Origin: Chloroflexota bacterium
GTDB taxonomy: Bacteria; Chloroflexota; Limnocylindria; Limnocylindrales; CSP1-4
Assembly: GCA_017881915.1 (NCBI GenBank)
Contig: JADGQK010000017.1
Location: 1-41,553 of the forward strand
Direction of reading: 5' to 3'
DNA: 41,553 nucleotides
Shown: one piece after another, positions 16,759 to 23,361 of the stretch
Layout: the number at the start of each line of letters is the position of its first letter
Position numbering within the stretch: position 1 is the first letter of the stretch
Notes under the pieces: generated by a model
What the model was told of the DNA's origin: nothing
The model's database searches: none
The model's input: only the letters and a program-made list of their open reading frames with translations
Position numbers and translations under genes: made by a program

Positions 16759-17330
16759 GCCCCGCGATCCGTCCCCGGGCGGGGCGGCGGCTCGACCCTG
16801 ACTGGTTCCGCCACGCTCGCCAGCGCGCCCCGCCGCTCTGCCAGGCGGGCCACCATCTCCGGCGAGCGGAGCGGCTCGGTGGTCATGATCAGGGCATCCT
16901 CGCTGTTGTCGCTGTAGTAGCGCGGTCGGATCCCGACCGGCCGGAAGCCGAACTTCTCGTACAACCGGCGAGCCGGCAGGTTCGACAGGCGGACCTCGAG
17001 GGTTGCCTCGGTCGCCCGCCGGTCAAGGGCGATGTCCAGGATCGCCACCAGGAGCCGCTCGGCGAGGTGGTTGCGGCGCCAGGCCGGGGCAATCGCGAAG
17101 GTGGTCACATGGGCCTCGTCCACCATCAGCCACAGGCCCGCAAAGCCGGCGACCTCGTCGCCGACCCGGACGACGAGGTAATGGGCGAGCTTGTTCGTCT
17201 CGAGCTCGGTCCGGTAGGCATTCGCCGGCCAGGGCGCCGAGAAGGCCGCCCGCTCGATCACCTGGACGGCCGGAAGGTCGTCGAGCCCCATCGGCTCGAC
17301 GGCGATCCTCAGCGGGGGTCGCGCGACCAC
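16755..17330 (-). CDS. rimI: RimI-like GNAT acetyltransferase
   Basis: Candidate N-terminal acetyltransferase for ribosomal protein S18, commonly co-encoded with tsaB and tsaD. The 191 residues show the GNAT fold: AVEPMGLDDLPAVQVIERAAFSAPWP, then AHVTTFAIAPAWRRNHLAERLLVAILDIA, and SNLPARRLYEKFGFRPVGIRPRYYSDNSEDALIM at the C-terminus. The acetyl-CoA loop reads RRNHLA where the usual pattern is Q/R-x-x-G-x-G/A, so the first Gly is His. An extra Arg/Pro-rich tail of about 40 residues follows the domain. The chosen start overlaps tsaB by 22 bases; an internal ATG (residue 14) would cut into the first strand. Confidence 0.87.
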   Translation of the reverse strand: MVARPPLRIAVEPMGLDDLPAVQVIERAAFSAPWPANAYRTELETNKLAHYLVVRVGDEVAGFAGLWLMVDEAHVTTFAIAPAWRRNHLAERLLVAILDIALDRRATEATLEVRLSNLPARRLYEKFGFRPVGIRPRYYSDNSEDALIMTTEPLRSPEMVARLAERRGALASVAEPVRVEPPPRPGTDRGA

Positions 17331-18007
17331 TCGATCGAACCGCTCAGGACCCCTACGCCGCGGGGCAGGCTGACGTACTCCGGTACGAGCCGGGCGAGGT
17401 CATCGGCCTCACCGGCCGCCAGTCGGGCGGCGCCGAGCCGGAGGAGCGTGGCGCCGAGCCGGGTGCGCGCCGCCTGTCCGCGGACCAGCGCGTCGGCCGG
17501 CGCTCGTCCGTCGAGATCCAGCGCCACCAGCTCGACGTCCTGGGTGAGCTTGGGCTCGCTGCCGGCCGGCACGAGCCGTGGGCCATTCTCGTCGACGAGG
17601 ATGCGGTCGCGCGGACCGGCCGGCAACAGGAGGACGCGGCGCCGGGCAACATCCGGTGGCAAGTCGGAATCAGCGACGCTGACCGGCGCGAGCAGGGCGG
17701 CCGAGGTCGGGATCCCGATGATCGGGATCGCCATGGCCTGGGCCAGACCCTTCGCCGTCGCAAGCCCGACGCGCAGCCCGGTAAACGCGCCCGGGCCAGT
17801 GCCCACGACGATTCCGCCCAGCATGTCAAGCCGGACGCCGAGGCGCTGGAGCAGGCCATCGAGTGCGGTCAGGAGCTCCTCGCCATGGCGCTGGCCGGCC
17901 GGCCAGGCCGCGACCTCCGCCCGGCCGCCGGGGCGTTCGAGCGCGACGACGATCTGGCTCGTCGCGGTGTCGATCGCGAGCAGGGGCCCACGTCCGGCGC
18001 TGGTCAC
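17309..18007 (-). CDS. tsaB: tRNA t6A biosynthesis protein TsaB
   Basis: Inactive ASKHA homologue that scaffolds TsaD and TsaE in threonylcarbamoyl-adenosine synthesis. The 232 residues contain PLLAIDTATSQIVVAL at the start and the family signature GGIVVGTGPGAFTGLRVGLATAKGLAQAMAIPIIGI near 75-110. The start is a GTG overlapping the tsaE stop (GTGA), 45 codons inside the track ORF. The C-terminal half has the usual variable Ala/Leu/Arg-rich sequence. Confidence 0.92.
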   Translation of the reverse strand: MTSAGRGPLLAIDTATSQIVVALERPGGRAEVAAWPAGQRHGEELLTALDGLLQRLGVRLDMLGGIVVGTGPGAFTGLRVGLATAKGLAQAMAIPIIGIPTSAALLAPVSVADSDLPPDVARRRVLLLPAGPRDRILVDENGPRLVPAGSEPKLTQDVELVALDLDGRAPADALVRGQAARTRLGATLLRLGAARLAAGEADDLARLVPEYVSLPRGVGVLSGSIEWSRDPR

Positions 18008-18483
18008 GGGACGGCATCCAGGTAGCGCTCGAAGTCCGCCTCGGTCGCCGTCAGGCAGATCGTCCTGGGCTCGTCCGCGCCGCCGACGATCACGATGTCG
18101 AGGCGGGCCGCCGGCAGGGCCGGGCCGAGGCGCTCGGCCCATTCGACCAGGCTGACGCCGGCGGCCTGACGCTGATCGAGGAGTCCCTCGGCCAGCACAT
18201 CGCTGGCGTCGTCGAGGCGGTACAGATCAAGGTGGAACAGCGGCAGGCGGCCTTCGTACTCGGCCATCAGCACGTAGCTCGGCGAGTTGATCGTGGCCGT
18301 CACGCCGAGACCGGCGCCAAACCCCTTGGCCAGCTGCGTCTTCCCGGCGCCGAGCTCACCGTGCAGCGCGATCAGGTCGCCCGGACGGGCGGCCGAGGCG
18401 AGGGCGGCGGCGAGGGCGCGGGTCGCCTCGGGCGAGGCCGAAAGGACCCGACGCTCGGTGACCCCCGGACGAGTGACTGGCAT
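18004..18483 (-). CDS. tsaE: tRNA t6A biosynthesis ATPase TsaE
   Basis: Small ATPase that drives turnover of the TsaB-TsaD complex. The 159 residues carry Walker A GELGAGKT at about 42-49, then INSPSYVLMAEYEGRLPLFHLDLYRLDD (the conserved HxDxYR region) and VSLVEWAERLG (the conserved EW). The ATG has no Shine-Dalgarno but a TACCCT hexamer six bases upstream, suggesting that the tsa operon starts here as a leaderless transcript. A stable hairpin separates it from the preceding unknown gene. Confidence 0.94.
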   Translation of the reverse strand: MPVTRPGVTERRVLSASPEATRALAAALASAARPGDLIALHGELGAGKTQLAKGFGAGLGVTATINSPSYVLMAEYEGRLPLFHLDLYRLDDASDVLAEGLLDQRQAAGVSLVEWAERLGPALPAARLDIVIVGGADEPRTICLTATEADFERYLDAVP

Positions 18484-18489
18484 GGGCCG

Positions 18490-18495
18490 AGGGTA
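18490..18495 (-). promoter_or_regulatory. Candidate leaderless promoter (-10) of the tsaE operon
   Basis: TACCCT-N6-ATG on the minus strand, with +1 predicted at the A of the tsaE start codon. It directly follows a terminator-like hairpin, so a transcription unit boundary between the GlmL-like module and tsaE is likely. No -35 is evident. Confidence 0.5.
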
Positions 18496-18498
18496 CCC

Positions 18499-18519
18499 GA
18501 ACCGGCTGCCGGCCGGTCC
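18499..18519 (-). terminator. Terminator-like hairpin after the GlmL-like module
   Basis: On the minus strand GGACCGGC and GCCGGTTC pair over eight positions (one G-U) around the loop CGGCA, six bases after the stop of the GlmL partner gene. It lacks a U-tract. The next element is the candidate tsaE promoter. Confidence 0.45.
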
Positions 18520-18524
18520 GCGCG

Positions 18525-19556
18525 TCAGCTGAACCGCTCGAGGTCGGGGATCGGCACGATCACGATTCCGCCATCGTCAAGCTCGACCGTACCGGCCTCG
18601 AGCTGGACCCCCGCCGGGAAGCGCCGGCGCCCCACCGATCCCCGCCAGCGGCCCTCGCGACCGGCCAGCTCGCCGTGGCGGATGCGGACCCAATCGGGCG
18701 CGACCCCCGGACGGTCGAGCGGCGGGTCCACGACAAGCAGCGGCGGATCCGACACGATCCCCACTTCGCGCCCATCGAGGCGCTCGAAAAGCACCAGGAG
18801 CGGTGTCGCGATCGGCCGCCGAAACGTACCGTCCAGGACGAGGACGGCAAAGGGTGCGAGCGCCTGGAGGCTGGCCCGCTGGCGCGCCTCGGATGCGACG
18901 AGGTCGCGCAGGTCCTTGCCGGCCAGGCCCGGCACGACGATCCCGCGGACGCCCATCGCCCGGGCCCGGCTGATCGTCTCCGAGTCGAGCCGACCGCCGA
19001 CGACCAGGATTGCGCCGGCACGTCCGACATCGAGGCTGCCTCGCAGGCCTGCCTCGCCGGTCACCAGCTCCAGCCGCCCACGGGTGGGGCCGCCGGCCGC
19101 GAAAGCCCCGGGGACCCCGTAGCCGGCGAGGGAGATCCCGATCCCGCGACCGGGCACCACCTCGCGGACGATCCCGGCCGCCGGCGCCTCGAGGAGCTCG
19201 GTGTGCTCACCGCTCACGACCTGCCAGCGGCCGGCCTCGGCCATCAGCACTTCGCCCGGGGCGGTCCGTGGCCGGCGGCGGCGAAGCACCGCACCCGATT
19301 CATGGCCGTCGCCGGCCCACCAGTCGCCCGGGGACAGCCCGGCGGCGGCATCACCGGGATCCGCCAGCGTCGGCGGGCCAACCTCGAGCCGGGGATCCCG
19401 ACGGCGCTCGGCCAGGCTCAACCCGGCCGTGACCGGCTCGCCCGCCCCGACCAGGATCCGATCGCCGGGCCCAAGCTCGAACCAGGTCGTCGGGGCCGGG
19501 ATGACCAGGGGCCGGCTGGGCACGGCCCAGACCGACATCGGCTCGATCTCAGACAT
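18525..19556 (-). CDS. Unknown protein, partner of the GlmL-like ATPase; barrel-rich with KOW-like C-terminus
   Basis: 343 residues, no named function. The N-terminus FELGPGDRILVGAGEPVTAGLSL and the later LLEAPAAGIVREVVPGRGIGISLAGYGV resemble hybrid/lipoyl-like beta barrels of the type found in carrier proteins and RNA polymerase subunits, but I see no lipoyl or biotin lysine motif. The middle (AILVVGGRLDSETISRARAMGVRGIVVPGLAGKDLRDL) looks like an alpha/beta domain. The end (DWVRIRHGELAGREGRWRGSVGRRRFPAGVQLEAGTVEL) looks like a small SH3/KOW barrel. There is no signal peptide or membrane segment. The ATG overlaps the ATPase stop by eight bases, so the two are probably made together and may form a complex. 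The track start 28 codons upstream lies inside the ATPase gene. Confidence 0.75.
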   Translation of the reverse strand: MSEIEPMSVWAVPSRPLVIPAPTTWFELGPGDRILVGAGEPVTAGLSLAERRRDPRLEVGPPTLADPGDAAAGLSPGDWWAGDGHESGAVLRRRRPRTAPGEVLMAEAGRWQVVSGEHTELLEAPAAGIVREVVPGRGIGISLAGYGVPGAFAAGGPTRGRLELVTGEAGLRGSLDVGRAGAILVVGGRLDSETISRARAMGVRGIVVPGLAGKDLRDLVASEARQRASLQALAPFAVLVLDGTFRRPIATPLLVLFERLDGREVGIVSDPPLLVVDPPLDRPGVAPDWVRIRHGELAGREGRWRGSVGRRRFPAGVQLEAGTVELDDGGIVIVPIPDLERFS

Positions 19557-21144
19557 CGAGACCCGGCCATAGTGCCGCCTGCCAGGCGCCGAGCAGCGCC
19601 CGGCGCCGATCGAGCCGGTCGGGCAGACGCAGCGGGACATCGCGCAGGTCGACCAGCAGACCCCCGAGGCCCCCGCCGACCTCGATGCGGGCGTGCCGGG
19701 CTCGCGATCCGAGGTTGACCTGGTCGCGGAAGCGGAACTCGGCGATCCCCAGTTGGCCCGGCGGCAGGTCGACCAGCTGGAGGCCGCCGGGGACGAGGTC
19801 GATCTCGCTCGACCCCGACTCGCCGTGGATCACCAGCCGCCCGGCGCTCTTGCCCGCCCGCAGGCCGGCCGGGGTCACCACCGTCCCGAGTGGGACGAGC
19901 AGGTCCTCGGCCAGCTCGGCCAGCAGCGCCCGGCGCTCGACCTGGTCATCAATCATCCCGATCGGGCCAAGCAGCCGGGCGTGATCCCAGGCCAGTTGGC
20001 TGGCGCCGGGCCGGCGGACCACGTCGGCCAGGGCCAGGGCGATCGCCGGGCCAGGCGCCACGGCCCACGCCCCGCCCGCAACCACGATCAGGTCCGGGGC
20101 GGGCAGCCCGCTGATGTCGGGAGTCGCGGCGACCAGGCGTTCCAGGGCGGCCCGGGCCGCCGCATGACGGACGACCGCACCGGCCCCGTGCGCCTCGCCC
20201 CACGGGGTGAGGCGCAGCTCGCGCAGGCGATCGCGCATCCGGTGGCGATCGAGTGGGATCGACGACCAGGCGAGAACGCCGTCGACCAGTCCATCATCGG
20301 GCTCGCCGGGTGGAGCGAGGGCGGCCACCTCGACGAAGGCCGGCGACGCCTCCAGGCCATCTGGGGCTGCGAGGACGCGAAGCCCGCCGGTCAGCCCGAT
20401 CTCGACCAGCTCGACCCGCCGGTCGAGGACCGTCGCGAGGTCGGTCGTGGCCCGGACGAGAGCGTGACGGCCGTCGCCTGAACCGGGATGGATGGCGTCC
20501 AGGAGACGGCGCAGGCCGGCTCCGGGTGGATCGCCGGCGGTCGCTGCCGGGCCGTACGGCGGCGGGGCGCCATCGGCATCCGTGGCAAAGCGGCCGGTTT
20601 CGGTCCGGAGCAGGCCGGCGAGCACGAGCGGCCGGGTCGGATCCCGACCGGACAGGGCGGCGCCGAGCGTGGCCAGGGCGGCCACCGCCGGTTTCGGATC
20701 GAGAGCCGGCGACTCCCCGGCGGCGAGGATGACGGCCGCGACGTCACGCTCCAGGGCGAGCCGGGCGAGGGCCACCGGCTCGGAGGCTTCGAGGCTCAGG
20801 CCGTTCGCTCGCCAGCCGGCCGTCCCGGCCAGCCGCTCGACAGCGGCTCGCTCGCGCTCGCTCGTGGCCAGGATCGCCAGGCGCGGCGACTCGGTCGTTC
20901 GGGCGACGAGCCGGGGGGTCGCGGCGAACGATGACGGCCCAAGGCCGAGCTCTGCAGCAAGGCCCGCGTCGACCTCGACGAGCCGGGCAACGAGGCTGGC
21001 CAGGATGTCGTCCGGGTCGCTCCCGGCGGGTGCCGCTTCGGCCACCACCAGGCGCCACCGGCGATTGATCCGGCCGAGCACGGCGACCGCCGAGGTCGCC
21101 GACCCGAGGTCGAGCGTGAACAGGGCGCGCGGGTCGCTCGTCAC
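19549..21144 (-). CDS. GlmL/MutL-like ASKHA ATPase (glutamate mutase L family)
   Basis: 531 residues resembling the GlmL family, known as ATPases accompanying B12-dependent glutamate mutase. The N-terminal phosphate-1 loop is FTLDLGSATSAVAVL; VELVEIGLTGGLRVLAAPDG resembles phosphate-2; the adenosine motif region is LPAPDLIVVAGGAWAVAPGPAIALALADVV followed by GASQLAWDHARLLGPIGMI. The last 120 residues (VPLGTVVTPAGLRAGKSAGRLVIHGE... VEGGGLGGLLVDLRDVPLRLP type) form a beta-rich domain. No mutase or B12 gene is in the window, so the substrate or client is unknown. Starts at GTG with a TAGCAT hexamer six bases upstream and no ribosome site. Assignment to GlmL is from motif pattern, not a search. 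Confidence 0.72.
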   Translation of the reverse strand: MTSDPRALFTLDLGSATSAVAVLGRINRRWRLVVAEAAPAGSDPDDILASLVARLVEVDAGLAAELGLGPSSFAATPRLVARTTESPRLAILATSERERAAVERLAGTAGWRANGLSLEASEPVALARLALERDVAAVILAAGESPALDPKPAVAALATLGAALSGRDPTRPLVLAGLLRTETGRFATDADGAPPPYGPAATAGDPPGAGLRRLLDAIHPGSGDGRHALVRATTDLATVLDRRVELVEIGLTGGLRVLAAPDGLEASPAFVEVAALAPPGEPDDGLVDGVLAWSSIPLDRHRMRDRLRELRLTPWGEAHGAGAVVRHAAARAALERLVAATPDISGLPAPDLIVVAGGAWAVAPGPAIALALADVVRRPGASQLAWDHARLLGPIGMIDDQVERRALLAELAEDLLVPLGTVVTPAGLRAGKSAGRLVIHGESGSSEIDLVPGGLQLVDLPPGQLGIAEFRFRDQVNLGSRARHARIEVGGGLGGLLVDLRDVPLRLPDRLDRRRALLGAWQAALWPGLDV

Positions 21145-21150
21145 CCGACC

Positions 21151-21156
21151 ATGCTA
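21151..21156 (-). promoter_or_regulatory. Candidate leaderless promoter (-10) of the GlmL-like gene
   Basis: TAGCAT-N6-GTG on the minus strand places +1 on the G of the start codon. Just upstream CGGCCG-TT-CGGCCG (21159-21172) can fold into a compact GC hairpin that might end the preceding transcript. The 78-bp gap 21145-21222 contains nothing else I can name. Confidence 0.48.
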
Positions 21157-21222
21157 CCCGGCCGAACGGCCGCCGGTGTCCGGGCGCACCACCAGCCGGC
21201 GGTCACGGCCAGGAGGCCGGGC

Positions 21223-21513
21223 TCAGGCGTCGAGGGTGTCGTCCTCGTCCCATTCCTCGAGCCGCTCGATCAGCTGCTCGATTCCGATGTCATCGGCCAG
21301 CAACTCGGTCGCCGAGCTGACCTCGCCGCCGAACAGGCCGTGGAGGATGGGATCGAAGAAGAGCATGGCGTTGCTGCCCAGCGGCCGGTATGGCCGGCTG
21401 GCGTTGAGGAAGTGGACGGCCGGAGCGGCCAGTCCGCGCAGGTGGATCTCGCGGGCGACGCGGTCGACAAGCTCGTCACGTTGCTCCTCGGTCCGGTCGG
21501 GCGGCAGCATCAT
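21223..21513 (-). CDS. Small conserved-looking protein of unknown function
   Basis: 96 residues beginning MMLPPDRTEEQRDELVDRVAREIHLRG. A predicted N-terminal helix is followed by LAAPAVHFLNASRPYRPLGSNAMLFFDPILHGLFGG, which is hydrophobic but too short and Pro-rich for a clear transmembrane helix, and an acidic C-terminus (IERLEEWDEDDTLDA). The ATG overlaps the macro-domain stop (ATGA) and the GlmL-like gene follows after 78 bp. My impression is that similar small proteins accompany GlmL-like genes in other Chloroflexota; I cannot verify that here. Confidence 0.6.
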   Translation of the reverse strand: MMLPPDRTEEQRDELVDRVAREIHLRGLAAPAVHFLNASRPYRPLGSNAMLFFDPILHGLFGGEVSSATELLADDIGIEQLIERLEEWDEDDTLDA

Positions 21514-22055
21514 CGGCCGTCTCCCCCATCCGGCCCGGCGGCGGAAGCAACCTCGACCGCGTTCAGGGCCGCCTGGAAGGCCGCGTACGGGGCGGCCCCG
21601 CGCAGGGCGAAGGTCAGCACCTCAATCGCGGGCGAGCGCGCCAGCTCGTCACGCACCGTGGCCAGCGTGATCTGGGCCGCCTCGTCGAGCGGATAGCCAC
21701 CGACGCCAGTGCCGAGGGCCGGGAAGGCGATGCTGGTCACGTTGTTCTCACGAGCCCGGGCCATGGCGCTCCGGACGGCCTCTTCGATGGCGATTGCGCT
21801 CGTCCCCCGGTCGCGGTCCAGCGATACGGCGTGAATGATCATCCGGGCGGCCAGCGTGCCGGCCGGGGTCACGACCGCCTGGCCCAGCCCGAGCGGGCCC
21901 TGGCGGACCGCGGCAAACTCGATCGCGTCACCGCCGACCCGCTTGATCGCCCCGCCGACCCCCGTCGCCATCCACAGGCTGGGGTTCGCCGGGTTGACGA
22001 TCGCGTCGACCTCCAGGTCGCAGATGTCCCCGTTCCAGAGCTGAATCCGAGCCAC
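21510..22055 (-). CDS. Macro-domain protein (ADP-ribose binding)
   Basis: Single macro domain of 181 residues. IQLWNGDICDLEVDAIVNPANPSLWMATGVGGAIKRVGGDAIE carries the ADP-ribose pocket (GDI, NPAN, GVGGAI). AFPALGTGVGGYPLDEAAQITLATVRDEL is the second binding loop. Such domains bind or hydrolyse ADP-ribose derivatives, including O-acetyl-ADP-ribose or ADP-ribosylated targets; the activity here is not readable from sequence. The GTG start has GGAGG four to five bases upstream. The alanine racemase frame runs 128 bases into this gene in another frame. A Gly/Asp-rich tail (AAGPDGGDGR) closes it. Confidence 0.87.
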   Translation of the reverse strand: MARIQLWNGDICDLEVDAIVNPANPSLWMATGVGGAIKRVGGDAIEFAAVRQGPLGLGQAVVTPAGTLAARMIIHAVSLDRDRGTSAIAIEEAVRSAMARARENNVTSIAFPALGTGVGGYPLDEAAQITLATVRDELARSPAIEVLTFALRGAAPYAAFQAALNAVEVASAAGPDGGDGR

Positions 22056-23361
22056 GAACCCTCCACCCCGCGAGCGTCCTTACGCTCAGCGGTACCAGCC
22101 CGGCATGGTACACCCGGGGCAATCGGCGAGCCATCGTGCTGACCACCTCCCACGATATCGTGGTGCGGGCCCGCCCCACGTCGAGGGCGCTGATCCGCTC
22201 GTCTTCCTGCTCGCCGACGAGGACGAACTCGTCGTCGACCGTGACGGCCGGTCCGGGCACATCGGTCACGTCGGCCATCACCGCGTCCATCGCCACGGTC
22301 CCGACGAGCGGGACGCGGATCCCGCGGACGAGCACCTCGGTCCGGTTCGAGCCCGCCCGCGACCAACCGTCGCCATAGCCCACGGGAAGGGTCGCGATCT
22401 GGCTCGGACGGCTGGTCGTGAAGCTCGGGCCGTAGCTGATGCCGCTGCCCGCCGGCAGCTCGGCGACGCGGATCGGCCGGGCGTGCAGCGACATGACCGC
22501 CTGGAGGTCGGCCGCGACGGAGCCCTGAAGTGCCTCGGCCGGCAACTCGTCCGGCGGCAGGCCATACAGGGCCAGTCCGATCCGGACTCCATCGAGAGCC
22601 GGGCTGCTGCCCGCCAGCAGGCCGCCGCTCGCGCTCAGGTGGCGGCGCGGGATCCGGACGCCTTCCGCCCCGAGCAGGGCGATGGCAGCGCCAAACCGGT
22701 CAGCCTGGCCCGAGGTTCGCACCCGGTCGGTCGGCGCCTGGAGGTGCGACCAGATCCCGGCCAGACGGACTCCGGCGGCGGCTTCGATCCGGGCCGCCGT
22801 CGCCGCGGCCTCGGACGGTGGGATTCCGGCCCGTCCCAGGCCGGTCTCGAGCTCGAGGTGGAGCTCGAGCTGGTGCGGCGTGCGACGCCGGCCGGATGCA
22901 CGGGCCGAACTGCGGGCCTGCTCGATCGCGCCCAGCGTCCGGTCGAGGAGGACCGCGTCGCCGACGGTGATCGCGATCCGCCGTCGGGCAGCCTCGGCAA
23001 CATGCTCAGGCGGGACCGGGAAGAGCACCAGGATCGGCAGGCGCAGACCGGCCTCGCGCAACTCGACGGCCTCGTCGAAGGTGGCCACGGCCAGCCCATC
23101 AGGCGACGCACCACCCATGAGCCGCGCCCCGTCGGTCGCGCCGGTCCCGGCCTGCAGGGCATGGCCGATCGGAATGGCCCCGTGGCCGTAGGCGTCGGCC
23201 TTGAGGACGACATCGAGGCGGGTCCCGGCGGGCAACGCCCGGCGCAGTAGCGCCAGGTTGGCAGCCAGCCGGCCGAGGTCAATCTCGAGCCAGGCCGAGC
23301 GGGGCAGCGCCGGCAGGCCGGCGGCCGCCAGGCCGGCTGTGACCCAGTCCGGATGGCTCAG
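21928..23361 (-). CDS. alr: Alanine racemase with probable CTG start and an out-of-frame 3' overlap
   Basis: PLP enzyme making D-alanine for peptidoglycan. The catalytic Lys sits in VVLKADAYGHGA near residue 54, the C-terminal Tyr region is SGISYGPSFTTSRPSQIATLPVGYGDG, and VPLVGTVAMDAVMADVTD is the usual signature. The conserved first strand SAWLEIDLGRLAANLALL lies upstream of the only ATG/GTG/TTG start in the frame (TTG at 23235). The likely start is CTG at 23361: it overlaps the nnrD stop as CTGA and has GGGAG with a six-base spacer upstream. The frame stays open past the expected end (RRLPRVYHAG), adding about 56 low-complexity residues inside the macro-domain gene. Core enzyme intact; the ends are uncertain. 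Confidence 0.82.
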   Translation of the reverse strand: MSHPDWVTAGLAAAGLPALPRSAWLEIDLGRLAANLALLRRALPAGTRLDVVLKADAYGHGAIPIGHALQAGTGATDGARLMGGASPDGLAVATFDEAVELREAGLRLPILVLFPVPPEHVAEAARRRIAITVGDAVLLDRTLGAIEQARSSARASGRRRTPHQLELHLELETGLGRAGIPPSEAAATAARIEAAAGVRLAGIWSHLQAPTDRVRTSGQADRFGAAIALLGAEGVRIPRRHLSASGGLLAGSSPALDGVRIGLALYGLPPDELPAEALQGSVAADLQAVMSLHARPIRVAELPAGSGISYGPSFTTSRPSQIATLPVGYGDGWSRAGSNRTEVLVRGIRVPLVGTVAMDAVMADVTDVPGPAVTVDDEFVLVGEQEDERISALDVGRARTTISWEVVSTMARRLPRVYHAGLVPLSVRTLAGWRVRGSDSALERGHLRPGGRRDRQPGEPQPVDGDGGRRGDQAGRR

